64,000 nt of DNA, from contig JARJIL010000001.1 of assembly GCA_038502395.1 (NCBI GenBank), forward strand, positions 103,888,494 to 103,952,493, given 5' to 3'. A program made the translations under genes and the position numbers. How positions within the stretch are numbered: the first letter of the stretch is position 1; the number at the start of each line of letters is the position of its first letter. Origin of the DNA: Dittrichia graveolens. Taxonomy: Eukaryota; Streptophyta; Magnoliopsida; Asterales; Asteraceae. Shown piece after piece: positions 48,331-59,582 of the stretch. The notes beneath the pieces are model-generated. The model saw only the letters and a program-made list of their open reading frames with translations, was not told the DNA's origin and ran no database searches.

Positions 48331-49550
48331 GTTTTTTTAACAAACTGTTTTAAAATACAACGAATTTTAACTAAACTAACACTATATATATCGAACTTTT
48401 TTTAAAAAGCAATACAAAACGGTGCATAAGTTTACCAACGTATGTAAGTTGTTACCTAAAGTCCACGTAACACATAATTTCTTAATTTTACAAATTTTTA
48501 TTATTAATGATAATTCATGTTCATAACCTTCGAGAGTGTTCTTATCAATTTTACGTAGTTGTTTTTGACATCCTATGTTGCCTTTTTGAAACAATTAATT
48601 ATTATAGATAAGCAGTTTATTTATAGTAACTGAATGATGGTACATGTCTCATGTTTATTTTCTATTCTTCAAATCTTGTAGTAAAAAACAAGTCTCTTTC
48701 TTATATTGAGATTATATCAGTCTTTAATGAAACATAACCAATTATGATCTCTAATAGAAATGAGAATTATATCTACAAAGTGGATCAAGTTTTGATTTAA
48801 AACAAGGAATCTACTCTTATTTTTATATGAGAACATGATTGGTTATGTTTAATAAAACTTAAGAGGACATTAATTCATATTTCGCAACCATTTTAATGAT
48901 TTTCCTTGTTTCAACACACATACGCACTTCATTCATAACACGGAAGTACTTAGTATTTAAATACAACAGGATGTCACAAAAATATTTATAAATTGGCTAA
49001 AGAGCTTTTATGATACTAAGTGAGAAAATAATATGATATAATATGGATTGCGTTATATCTTAAAATTTTAATAAAGATAATTAATATTACAAACTTTAAA
49101 AAAAAGTAAATAAGATCTTTAAGACGTATGATATATACAACCCTCACATCTTGTACGTATGTTGTTAGATACATATATGTTTAAGTAATTAACTGAAAAA
49201 GATATAAGATTGTTAGTTTTTTACTTCTTCGAAATGTATTAAACTATACCTCAAATGTTAATGTGTGTATCCACTTTTCAAAAATGTTATTACGTGTATT
49301 AAACTTTCAAAAAATGTGTTATTGCGTGTATTAAACTTCCTATTATATGTACTTAACTTATATTTATTTTTTTGCTTTTTTATGTAATAAAAATACATAA
49401 AATAACAGCAAATTAAAATTTCAATACACACAATAACATTTTTGAAAGGTGGATACACACATTAACATTTACGGTATAGTTTAATACATGTTGAATAAGT
49501 AAACCCTTAATTATATATATATATATATATACAGAGAGAGAGAGAGAGAG
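48331..49550. other. AT-rich sequence without recognisable gene
   Basis: No credible ORF. Minus-strand ORFs at 48382-48594 and 49258-49458 lack motifs. 49250-49500 contains a dyad (AATGTTAATGTGTGTATCCAC and its inverse near 49448-49470) suggesting a small MITE. Confidence 0.4.
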
Positions 49551-49955
49551 TTAGGATCAAAGAAGAATACTTTTAAAATGTACGATAGTGAGAACACTTT
49601 TGAGCATTTGATTTCATTGATCGGATAGTTTAAAAATTGTCACATTTCTTTTGGACCTTTGATTTAATTAATCGGATGTTTAAAAATTGTCATATTTTTT
49701 GATCATTTGTTTGACTATATATCTGATGCATCAATGCATACAAAAGTCTTGTGATTTGTATATATGCATCAATGCATACAAATCTTTAAGTTGTTAATAT
49801 TATAGAAATAATTTTAATTTTATGATTTAGGATGTAAACTTGACTTTTGGGTAGTTATGGGTGAACATAAACGTAAAGGAGAAATGCTAAATTACAAGTT
49901 TATCCAGGTTCTCACTGTCGTACATTTTAAAAGGGTTCTCCCTTAAGCCTCACCC
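49551..49955. mobile_element. Second MITE family, TA-flanked, long TIR
   Basis: TTTTAAAATGTACGATAGTG near the left end matches, inverted, GTTCTCACTGTCGTACATTT near the right end. The arms reach outward to GGATCAAAG and CCTCACCC. It is bordered by (GA)n and (TA)n. The middle duplicates TTTAAAAATTGTCA. It ends 12 bp from MITE copy 9. Confidence 0.7.
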
Positions 49956-49967
49956 TATATATATATA

Positions 49968-50199
49968 GGGGAGGGTTTAAACAAGAACTGTTTTTCGTAC
50001 GAGAACTGCGAGAACCAATCTTGACCGTTCATTTTGGATAATGGAATTCATGAATGAAGAGCGTGGCGGGATTGAGTGTGACAGGGTGAATGTAAGGAAT
50101 TCATGGGTTGACAATCTAATTGAAGAAGCGGGAATTAGGCGGCTAAGATTGGTTCTCGCAGTTCTCGTACGAAAAATAGTTCTCGTTTTAACTTTTGCC
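49968..50199 (+). mobile_element. MITE of TA-associated family, copy 9
   Basis: It starts GGGGAGGGTTTAAACAAGAA and ends TTCTCGTTTTAACTTTTGCC. TATATA borders both sides. It retains both full arms. Confidence 0.85.
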
Positions 50200-50587
50200 T
50201 ATATATATATATAGATAGATAATAAATAACAAATTAAAAGAGCTAAAAGTATGTTAATATTGGAGACATATGTCAACAAAAGAAGGAGAAATGTCTTTTT
50301 ATATATATAGGTAGATATTTCGTATTCCTTTTTTACACCTGTTTGATTTACTGTTTATACATTTTTTAATGTTGTCCTGGATGAAAAATGTCAAACATAG
50401 TTATAAAAATGATAGAATTTTCTGTTGTATTAAAAAAGAAAATAATTATCAGTTACATTTTCCTGCTAAAATCTATGTGTTACCGAGAACACTTGATTAT
50501 AATTTTTCAGACACCAATTTTTCCTCTTAAATTCTATTTTTGATACACCCGGTGCATCACTTAAAATTTAATACATGATAATGATAG

Positions 50588-50594
50588 TATATAA
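50588..50594 (+). promoter_or_regulatory. Possible TATA box of the 265-aa protein gene
   Basis: TATATAA lies 60 bp before the ATG at 50648, leaving room for a short leader of about 25-30 nt. Confidence 0.4.
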
Positions 50595-50647
50595 TAGCAT
50601 TTTGGCAATTTGATTGTGAGACACGTAGAAACGAAACAGAATCGGAA

Positions 50648-51634
50648 ATGAGCAGCGATCATCAAGATTCTTTACAACCACCCAGCGCCACTACCGACCA
50701 CCAACACCAACCGTCTTCATCCACCGCCGGAAACAACGTCCACAGCTTCACCCCTTTACTTCTTCCCCAGACTCCATCTCTGATGACTCCCGCCGATAAT
50801 ACCAACGCCGTTGAAGCTAATTCCACCCCGGAATCACGCCTCGCCGCCGCTCTTGGCCGTGCAATCATGAACATTCCCTCAACTTCGTTCCAAAATGCAG
50901 CAATGCCGGCCATTACTAACCCACTTATCCGGACGTTATCAGACGCTGATTCATCTCCGAATCAAGATCTCCCAACAACCACCCCTCCCAAGGTTCCGAG
51001 AAACAACTCACTTCGCCGGACACTTTCTGATACGATTACAACCGATTACGAACAAACCCAGAAAACCAGGAAAACCCCAAGTCGTCGGGCATCTTCTGAT
51101 CCAAGTGATTACCAACAACCCCAGAAAACCAGAACCCCGCCACCGAGGGTTTTCTCATCTCCCACCGGAAAACAGAGCCCCCAATCAGAGGTTCGTAATT
51201 TCTAAATTAAGTTCTTGAGTTATAATAATATCTCGTTTATTCTTAACCAAAAATAAGAAAATGTTTACTGTTAACAGAGATTGACAAAACTTGAAGATAT
51301 GCTTAGGGAGATTGAACAGAGGTGCTGGGAAATCAAACATTCTGAAGTTGAGGCAAACCCTGTCCCTAATTCTAATCCCTGCCAGACACAGCCACAGGTA
51401 TCAATTGAAATCAATCTCATTAGTAGCTGTTACTCTTGAGTTGAATCTTGTGATGAAGAAATCATTACGTGATTATAAATAATTGATGTTTGATTGTAGG
51501 ATGAGCTAGAAGAATGTGTAGCGGTGGAGCGACTGAAGAATGGTGATTTGAAATTCGAAATGAGGTGTTCATGTGGTACGCGTTTTGAGGTGCTGATTAA
51601 ACACAATGGATATTGCTTCTACAGATTAACATAA
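50648..51634 (+). CDS. Uncharacterised plant protein, 265 aa, three exons
   Basis: Exons 50648-51190, 51278-51397 and 51500-51634 are joined by two short GT-AG introns and give one continuous frame. Residues 1-180 are Ser/Pro/Thr/Gln-rich and probably disordered. They hold three related Arg-x-x-Ser sites (RTLSD, RRTLSD, RRASSD) and two copies of a DY(E/Q)Q-Q-KTR-P block. Exon 2 (RLTKLEDMLREIEQR) is a predicted short coiled coil. The C-terminus (about 235-265) has CSCGTRFEV and CFYRL. I recall this coiled-coil plus CxCG layout from unnamed plant proteins but cannot assign a family or function. The ATG is the first in the frame. Codon and splice quality suggest a live gene. The 107-aa ORF in another frame at 50895-51218 and the minus-strand ORF at 50662-50913 are shadows. 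Confidence 0.82.
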
Positions 51635-51817
51635 GTACAAATAGTAATTGTTCATACAAGAATTGTAAATGATGCATGTTTTTGCTGTTGTTTTGATTCT
51701 CAGATTGTCTTTGAGATGAACTGTTTCTGTGTTCGTTGATATTGTCCCCAATAAGTCCATAATACATGTCAATTTTCGACAAAAGGATCGATGACTCGTT
51801 TGTTTATATATATTTAA

Positions 51818-52240
51818 GGCCGGACTCAGGATTTTTGTTTACTTGTGACACCATATAATGACGAAAATAAAATTACTTAAAATTGAGGGTGTTGTTTGGG
51901 TTTTTTCTCAAGTTTCCAGTTAATCGAGTCGGATTAACGAGGTTTCATTTGTTGCTTTGGTATTTTAGGGTCAAAATTTATAACAAAACACAATTTATAT
52001 GAAGTTATATTAATTAAATTGCTATTTCTAAAGTAAACTAAATTATTTTAAAGGTATAAATCGAAAATTGAACTATATCTTATCGTTTTTTTAAAAAATT
52101 TCATTTTTCTTTGATTTTGGTGGTATCAAAAAGTGACCGGTGATACTTTAAAATTTGACTGATGGTACCGGCTTAAAAACGTTGACATTTTCCGGCGTCT
52201 TGAAAATTGACCCGTGGGCACTTCGTTCCGCCCCTGGGAT
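51818..52240. repeat. Dispersed repeat with GGCCGGAC / GGGGCGGA ends
   Basis: GGCCGGACTCAGGATTTTTG and the inverted right end CCCAGGGGCGGAACGAAG are weak inverted repeats. The first 70 bp (with ACACCATATAATGACGAAAA) match 42925-42990. No clean TSD was found. Probably a decayed transposon. Confidence 0.45.
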
Positions 52241-53951
52241 ATATCTACTCGGGTGTTAATTCAAGTCCATGTGAACACGTCATTTCATATTTTTTTGTTA
52301 TTTTTTAGAAAGTAATTTTGATAGAAAGTGTCTTTGAATGTTATTGTTTTTGGATCTGGTATGCGGAGTAATGTTTTATATTAGGGTGATGATTTACACA
52401 ACTAATTGTTATTATACATAACAAAAAATAGTTGTTTAGATAATTATATTATTAAATTTGTAAATAAAAATAATAAATAGTGAGTTATTAGAGGCATATA
52501 TAAGTGTTAATTATTAAGTATGTTAAAAAGTTATTGTATATAAATTATTACGCTTAAAATAAGGTTGTTAAATATAATTGCTTTTTTTACAAATTATTGG
52601 TATACCATTTCATCCAATAATCTTATTAGAAGGTAGGCCTGTGTAAGGTTTTGCTATAACATTGTAGGTTTTGAAGGTTTTATACCAATTTCTCTACCGT
52701 TTTCATTTCCTCGATTTCTGGTTTTACAAAATACATATAGGAACATAACAAAGAACAAATACCATATCAACGTCAAATTATTTTAATGTGTGTATATATA
52801 TATATGTAAGAGAGAGAAAGAGGAAAGAGGGAAGTGAGAGAGAGAGAAAGAGGGAAGAGGGAAGTGAGAGAGAGAGAGGAGGTAAATGAGGTATGAACGA
52901 GTGTTGGGAACCAAATTACCAAACCGAGGGTCCAATGGAGGGGGGGGTGGTGTACCGGTGTTGAAGCACAAACCGAAGGCACCCAATGGCCTACCCGATT
53001 CCTTCGGGTTACGTCATATGGTTAGTCTAAGAGAATGAACAACATGGGCTAGAGTGATCTTTGATAGTGGTCAAGTGAAGTACAAATTATATGTCTCTAT
53101 CAATTACTTATTGCCGTCTCATCCAAAGGAATAGAACTAGACTCTTGACCTCATTCAATCTCTGTATGAAATGAAATGTTATAAATTATATAGATATAGA
53201 AATAGTAATAACACTTACATAGAAAACGACAATAACCAATTGTCTGATCTTAAATATGTCAAATGGGTTATATAAAATAGTTCAGTATAAAAAAGGGAGT
53301 TGATCCGTACACAACAATTTTTTACCATACACAACAATGTACAAACATCTATTGCACATGGTACAAGTTGATAATACATAGAGTTGTTGTGTATAACAAA
53401 TTTTGTTATGTACGAATCAACTATCCATAAAAAAGTATTGGTTTCTTAAAGTATAATTTTAGTACATACAATCCCGTGAGTTGTTTTACTAAAACATCGA
53501 GATTACTATTGTGAAAATATGTTTTCTTATCATAATTAGTGCCTTATTAATGTTTTGAAAGATTTAAAAACGGCCTTTGTAGGTGGACCCAGTCCAAGTC
53601 CGGTTCATATTAATATATACAAAAACATGTCGAGTTTGGACCCGTTAAACAACCCATTCAATCTTTCAACATGATTTTCACATGATCGTGATCGTTTACT
53701 ATGTTGGGGTTTAAACTTTTAGAAGATTGGACCAGACATTGAGATTGGGCTTCATCTGAACCAAATTGGCCCACATTGTCAGATACTCTTTGATCAGATA
53801 ATTTGATACTTAGTAGTTAGTAACTTTTTGTTGATGTAATTAAGTGACCCAAGCACAAGAAGGAGATGGATCACCAACCCTAAATTCTCAAGTATATTTC
53901 CAAACTCCAATTACACATAAATAATGTTGGGTTTTTTCATATATATACATA
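52241..53951. other. No recognisable gene; small repeats
   Basis: 52806-52882 is a GA-rich tract with a duplicated GAGGGAAGTGAGAGAGAGAG unit. 53293-53431 may be a small MITE (GTTGATCCGTACACAACAA versus, inverted, GTTGATTCGTACATAACAA). Minus-strand ORFs at 52773-52986 come from the GA tract. Confidence 0.45.
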
Positions 53952-54190
53952 GGGGAATGTTTATTTGAGAACTTTTTTTATTGGGAGAACTAATCTTAGT
54001 CGTTTATTTTGGATAATGGAATTCATGGATTAAGAGCGTTGGGGGATTGAGTGTGGCAGAGTGCATGTAAGGAATTCATGGGTGGGCAATCCAATTGAAG
54101 GAGGGGGAATTGGACGGCTAATATTGGTTCTCGCTGTTCTCGCTGTTCTCGCAATATAAACAATTCTCGACTTCTCGTTTGAACCTTTTC
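53952..54190 (+). mobile_element. MITE of TA-associated family, copy 10
   Basis: The left arm TTATTTGAGAACTTTTTTTA is of the ATTTGAGAAC...TTTATT subtype, while the right arm ends in the CTCGTTTGAAC subtype. It is bordered by TATATA. A local CGCTGTTCTCGCTGTTCTCG duplication lies in the right arm. Confidence 0.8.
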
Positions 54191-54215
54191 ATATATATAT
54201 ATATATATATATATA

Positions 54216-54449
54216 GGTAAAAGTTCAAACGAGAACTATTTTTCGTACGAGAACTACGAGAACCAATCTTAGCCGTCCAATTCCTCCTCCTTCAATTGGA
54301 TTGCCCACCCATGAATTCCTTACGTGCACCCTGCCACACTCAACCCCCCTCACGCTCTTCATCCATGAGTTTCATTATCCAAAATGAACGGCCAAGATTG
54401 ATTTTCACAGTTCTCGTATGAAAAACAGTTCTCGTTTGAACCCTCCCCT
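54216..54449 (-). mobile_element. MITE of TA-associated family, copy 11
   Basis: It starts GGTAAAAGTTCAAACGAGAA and ends TTCTCGTTTGAACCCTCCCC, separated from copy 10 only by (TA)n. The middle is in reverse orientation. Confidence 0.85.
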
Positions 54450-55627
54450 ATATATATATATAAGGTTATAAAAACACTCATTGATATTACAAGATTTATA
54501 CATTTACCATCTAAAATTGGTTCCATTTTTTAAAAAATTTACTTGATGCACGAACTCACTAAATAAAAACTATAAGTTAAGTCGGTTTATCTTTATCAAT
54601 GAACAGAAGTTATGTCTTTTCAAATAAAGGGTTGATTACATTAAAAGATAGCTTACCAAGTATATTTTTATGGGTGAATTGCTTATAATTCATTACAATT
54701 TTAAAACGAGACTAGTTTTTTGATAATATAACTATCTTTTATGTTTTTATTTTATCTGTTTTATGATACTGATAATTTATTTACAAATAGTAGAAGGTTC
54801 TCTTTTTAAACTAGACATCTCTAGGTAAGCGCGCATAGTCTCACTACCCGTAGATAGACGTATATTTGTCTACATATTACTACTTTCTACATGCTCCATC
54901 TGGCAGGTAAGGGTGTAAGTGATATAAACAAATATTATATATAATTACATATACATTAATGAACATAAATAAACAAACAAGACCACTATTCGTATTCATT
55001 TGCTTTTTAGATAAATAAACAAATATTAACAAATTTCGTATTGAACTGTTCACAAACGGTTCAGTAAACATTTGTATTGTGTACAACCTTACTAAAACCT
55101 TGCTTGCATGATTAGTAATGTTGTTGATGAATAGCAAAGGCTTTTTTTTTACATAAAATTAAAAAAAAATAATGTATTAAATAAAATGCGTGTAGATTTT
55201 TTTTTTATTGTTTTTGTGAAAAAACAAACAGGATTGATGGAGAATGGAGGGTATGGGGAGGGCCAACTGAAGAGGTTGAACAGAGAAAAGAGAATGCTAG
55301 TGGGGTTGAAAATTGAGATGACATCACTTTCCTAAAATAGAAAATGGGCCCACTTTCTCATACGGGCGACGCTGATGTTTCCTCGTTTAAGGCTAAATAT
55401 CTGACCCTGGTCCCAACAATATTTACTAACCCATGCCATGGTCCCCTCAATCAACCTCCAACTCCAACTTCATTTCTTCACCACCCAACCCCATTTTATA
55501 CACATTTAATTAATTCTTTTAAGGGCTATTTACTACAGCAAAATTAAACCAGATAAATTAAAAGATTGTACTTTCTTTGTTTGATAAATCAGAGAAAAAT
55601 GAGGAGAAGTGAAGAATTGACATCTTT

Positions 55628-55690
<63 letters not shown>
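54450..55690. other. No recognisable gene; (TA)n at 55631-55690
   Basis: AT-rich sequence. The less AT-rich part at 55235-55500 (with GGGCCCAC and CCATGCCATGG) looks like gene-flanking DNA, but no ORF with a recognisable domain follows. The 60-bp (TA)n tract directly precedes MITE copy 12. Confidence 0.45.
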
Positions 55691-55694
<4 letters not shown>

Positions 55695-55922
55695 AAGGTT
55701 CATTTGAGAACCGTTTTTATTGCGAGAACCGCGCGAACCAATCTTAGCCGTCTAATTCCCCCTCCTTCTATTAGATTGCCCACTCATGAATTCCTTACAT
55801 GCACCCTGCCACACCTAATCCCCCCACGCTCTTCATCCATCAATTCCATTATTCAAAATGAACGGCTAAGATTGGTTCTCGCGGTTCTCGCAATAAAAAT
55901 GGTTCTCAAATGAACTTTTCAC
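55691..55922 (-). mobile_element. MITE of TA-associated family, copy 12 (subtype 2)
   Basis: The ends are GTGAAAGGTTCATTTGAGAA and, inverted, AGTGAAAAGTTCATTTGAGA. The arms read TTTTTATTGCGAGAACC instead of TTTTTCGTACGAGAACT. It is bordered by long (TA)n. Antisense ORFs here and in the next two copies are artefacts. Confidence 0.88.
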
Positions 55923-55946
55923 TATATATATATATATATATATATA

Positions 55947-56169
55947 GTGAAAAGTTCATTTGAGAACCATTTTTATTGCGAGAACCGCGAGAACCAATCC
56001 TAGCCGTTCAATTCCTCCTCTTTCTATTGGATTGCCCACCCATGAATTCCTTACATGCACCCTGCCACACCCAATCCCCACACGCTCTTCATCCATGAAT
56101 TCCATTATCCAAAATGAACGGCTAAGATTGGTTCTCGCAATAAAAACGGTTCTCAAATGAACCTTCCCC
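55947..56169 (-). mobile_element. MITE of TA-associated family, copy 13 (subtype 2)
   Basis: The sequence is close to copy 12 in the same orientation. The right arm lacks the GCGGTTCTC segment. It is bordered by (TA)n on both sides. Confidence 0.85.
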
Positions 56170-56185
56170 TATATATATATATATA

Positions 56186-56417
56186 CAGGAGGATTCAAAC
56201 GAAAACTGTTTTTCGTACGAGAACTGCGAGAACCAATCTTGGCCGTTCATTTTGGATAATGGAATTCATGGATGAAGAGCGTGTGGGGATTGAGTGTGAC
56301 AGGGTGTATGTAAGGAATTCATGGGTGGGCAATCCAATTGAAGGAGGGGGAACTGGATGACTAAGATTGGTTCTCGCTGTTCTCGTACGAAAAACAGTTC
56401 TCGTTTGAACTTTTGTC

Positions 56418-56418
<1 letters not shown>
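56186..56418 (+). mobile_element. MITE of TA-associated family, copy 14 (subtype 1)
   Basis: It starts CAGGAGGATTCAAACGAAAA and ends TTCTCGTTTGAACTTTTGTC. The arms are of the CGTACGAGAAC subtype. It follows copy 13 across a short (TA)n, giving three copies in tandem within 730 bp. Confidence 0.85.
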
Positions 56419-56448
<30 letters not shown>

Positions 56449-57211
56449 TTTGTTATTAACATTTGCTTATGTATAATTTTTTATTTTTTGAATTTTTTTA
56501 ATTTATGAATGCTTATTCTTATTCTTTTGTTTTAGTTTTTATTCATTTAGTTATTTTATTTAATTATTTTAGTTGTTGATTTATTTTTTTATTTCTCTTT
56601 GTCCTTATCGGAGGTTTTTAGGAAGCGGTTTCTCTACTTCATACACGAGCCTGGGTGTGAGGCGATATTCTAACCGGTGACGGTCTTTGTTCTTTGTTAA
56701 TACCAAATAAAAGAATCTATTTTCATTCTTCTCACTAGTTACATTTCTATATAATTTTATTCTCTGCTATTATTTCATTATAATTTCTTTATTTGTAGCA
56801 AACGGAACTTAAAAGAAATTATCAAAAGAAAGTAAAAATTAGTACTTTTGATTTTTTTAAAGTTGTTTGTCAGGTTTTTATAGTAAACAATATAACACCC
56901 TTGGGAACTAGGAGGATTCTTTTTAAGTTTACATTTTAAAGTGTAAAAAGGTATTACTTATTTGACGAAGCATTAAATCATGTGACGTATTATTCCTTTT
57001 GATGATGACTTATATTTGTCATATAACTATATTATTCATCGCAAACAACAAGATATATGGGATATAAGTTAATAATGTATAAAGTTATTATGTATAATCA
57101 CTTTTGTTATATAAGGATTACATTTCTATTATTAGGTCTTGCGTATCCATCTAACTTGATGGAGCGTGAGGCATGTTAACACCATCGTCCCCTCCTCTCC
57201 CTTCACTCTAA
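56419..57211. other. No recognisable gene
   Basis: AT-rich sequence with no credible ORF and no clear repeat ends. Confidence 0.4.
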
Positions 57212-57467
57212 CGGTCTGTTCTCGAGTTTTTAATCGAAGGAAAGGGAAGGAAAGGGAAGGGGGGAGGGAAGGAAGGAAAAACTCCTCCTCCCAATCATCC
57301 CAAAAGTGGGAGGATTATTTTAAACCATAAAAATGGTAAAATTGTTCCTCCTTCTCCCTCCCTTCCCCTTCCTTTCCTTCCTTAAAAAAACTTGAGAACA
57401 TCCACCACTAATTGTTTCCTTCCCTTCCCCTCTCTTTCCTTACAAAAAATAACTCGAGAACAGACCG
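57212..57467. mobile_element. Tourist-like MITE (TAA target site)
   Basis: The ends are CGGTCTGTTCTCGAGTTTTT and, inverted, CGGTCTGTTCTCGAGTTATT. TAA flanks it at 57209-57211 and 57468-57470. The interior has a long GGAAGGAAGGGAAGG purine arm paired with a CCTTCCCTTCC pyrimidine arm, so it can fold into a hairpin. The ORF 57392-57586 is not credible. Confidence 0.85.
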
Positions 57468-57470
57468 TAA

Positions 57471-58633
57471 GTGACTCTTTCCAGCGGGTTCTTAGTTACG
57501 CTTACTCCATCTCTTTATCTCTTCTTCTCTACATTTATAATTGTTTTAAAAAAAATAGAGAATGGATGTGGAGGTTAGTGAGATGAAGGGGATAGAGGAA
57601 AAAAATAATGTAACGCTAATATGACAAGAGGAAATAGAATGATGAATACTCATGGTCTTATAGGTAGAGTTATAACCATGTATATCTTATTTTTCTATAC
57701 TCCGCTCTTTCCGATGGAAGTATTAATATTGTAGAAGATAACCATCGATTAGCTTATATATATGTTATTTTTATATCAAAAATGGTTTATATCTATCTTT
57801 TTACATTAAGAATTTATTCATTTTACCCTCAAGTATAGGTCATATAAAGAGTTGAAATAGAATAATTTCTTTTTGAAAAGACAACATTTTGTTAAACAAA
57901 AGCATAGGGTCTTAAAGATTGAGACAACCCAGCTACAACTAGTACATCAAAGACTTAGCAACCTCTAAGAAAATAACCAACATTAAGAAGGCATCGTAGA
58001 TTTAATGAGTGTATGTGTTTGTCATTAAAAAAAATAAAAGGGACCATAGATCCCTACATAGCAGAACCCAAAAAGCCCAACACCTTATCCTTTTACGTAG
58101 AACAACTATAGATAGATAAGAGACTCAATGTTGAAGTTATAGTTTTAGCCGAGAGCTCCTGCTACTTAGCCACAAAGCCGTGATACATTGGATACTTAGA
58201 AACAAGTCTTCCTGGCCTCCTTTACTCTATCAACCACAAATTTACGGGCATAAAGAACCCCGTTGTGCAATTTCCAAATTGACAAAGCCACTTCATTTAA
58301 TTGCATTAAAGACCATTGATATATGCTTATCCCCATTAACCGACTTCAACGATGAAATAAGACTTGAGGTCGAGTCTGGACGAACATCGTCAATTCCTCA
58401 CCATCCCTATACTTGCCTCCAAATGAGACCCATCTTATTAATGTTCGGGTTAACCAAAAAAATTGTACATTTTATAGCAATAATAACAAATGACTGTCAA
58501 AGATATTTTAAAAACTAAACATGATATTAAAGTAAACCCAAAGGCTAAAGAAGTAACGATGTCACATTTTTACATATTCAGTTATTTGTGGATAGGAACT
58601 CTTTTAATAACATCTTATAGTTAGATATAAAAT
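57471..58633. other. No clear gene; possible LINE 3' remnant on minus strand
   Basis: The minus strand near 57870-57900 reads GTTTAACAAAATGTTGTC, similar to the 3' tails of plant LINE elements, and the sequence up to about 58430 is less AT-rich than its surroundings. No RT or zinc-binding motif survives. The plus-strand ORF 58180-58518 shows no known domain. Confidence 0.3.
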
Positions 58634-58701
58634 GGGCGGCTCTTAATTATTAACTAAGGGTCCGTTTGGGCGGCTCTTAATTATTAACTAAGGGTCCGTT
58701 T
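58634..58701. repeat. 34-bp direct tandem duplication at MITE end
   Basis: GGGCGGCTCTTAATTATTAA... through GGGTCCGTTT occurs twice in direct tandem. The unit includes the flank, the TAA target and the first bases of the element terminus. Confidence 0.9.
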
Positions 58702-59582
58702 GGTCCGTTTGTCACATTTTCCAAATGAATAATTTATTTTGACCAAGGAATTGGAATTCATAGGAATTTGAATTCGTAGGAATTGGAATTTGTGAAAAAC
58801 TATATCTTGTTTGGTTAGTAAAGACCGGAATTGGAATCTAGCAAAAAATAAATTAATTCAATACGTATAAATCAAAATAAATTATACAATTAACCGTCCA
58901 CCACCCCTACCCCCTTTGCCACCTACCCCACCCCACCCCACCCAACCCCACCGTACCCCACCCCTACCCTATAGTCTACCTAGGGCGGCAGTGGTGACGG
59001 CGGCGTGTGTGGGTAGTGGTGGAGGGTGGCAGTGAATGGTGGTGGTGGTGACGGTGGCGGCGATGGTGGTGGTGGTGGCTGCGGCGGCGGTGGCGGTGAC
59101 GGTAGCGGCGGTGGTGGTGGCGGCGGCAACGGTGGTGATGGCGGCGGTGGTGGTGGTGGGGGTGACGGTGCGGGTGGTGGTGGCGGCGGTAGTGGTGGTG
59201 GTGGTGGTGGTGGGATGGTGTAGAGTAGGGTGGGGGTGGGGGTAAGGTAGGGAAGAGTAGGGTGGGATGACGTAGGGTAGAGGTGGGCATGGGGTATGGG
59301 TGGGTACTGTAGAGTAGGGTGGGATGAGGTAGGGTAGGGGTAGGGTGGGGTGGGGTTGGGGTGGTGACGGGGGGTGGGGTGGGATAGAAGACAACAATTA
59401 TGTTTTGAGATTCCTTATGAATTTGAAGAATTCCTTAAAATTTCATCCATTTGAGGAAGGAATTCATTGGAATGGTCAAATTCCATTCCATAAATTCCAC
59501 GGACCAAACACAAACAAGATTTAGGAATGCTCAATTCCAATTCCGTCCAATTCCATCCAATTCCAGCGAACCAAACACCCCC
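58658..59582. mobile_element. Tourist-like element with G-rich, GGT/GGC-repeat core
   Basis: The left terminus GGGTCCGTTTGG and the inverted right terminus GGGGGTGTTTGGTTCGCTGG are Tourist-like. TAA occurs at 58655-58657 and 59583-59585. Subterminal parts repeat AATTGGAATT and AATTCCAATT. The core goes from C-rich (58900-58980) to a (GGTGGC)n tract (58985-59220) and a GGGTAGG-rich tract (59221-59390). Poly-Gly, poly-Val, poly-His and poly-Thr ORFs here are triplet-repeat artefacts. Confidence 0.75.
58985..59220. repeat. (GGT/GGC)n trinucleotide-like repeat
   Basis: About 230 bp of GGTGGT, GGCGGC and GGTGAC triplets, almost free of runs of A or T, inside the Tourist-like element. Confidence 0.92.

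Noticed and set aside
55235..55500. Possible promoter or gene fragment (GGGCCCAC, less AT-rich)
   Set aside because: No ORF with a recognisable domain and no splice-linked exon chain could be built.
57870..58520. Possible LINE 3' end and 112-aa ORF
   Set aside because: The tail resembles plant LINE 3' ends on the minus strand, but no RT, endonuclease or zinc-binding residues survive, so it is noted only as a possibility.
58969..59397. Long ORFs encoding poly-Thr, poly-His, poly-Gly and poly-Val
   Set aside because: They are different frames of one GGT/GGC repeat inside a Tourist-like element; there are no domains and no codon signal.
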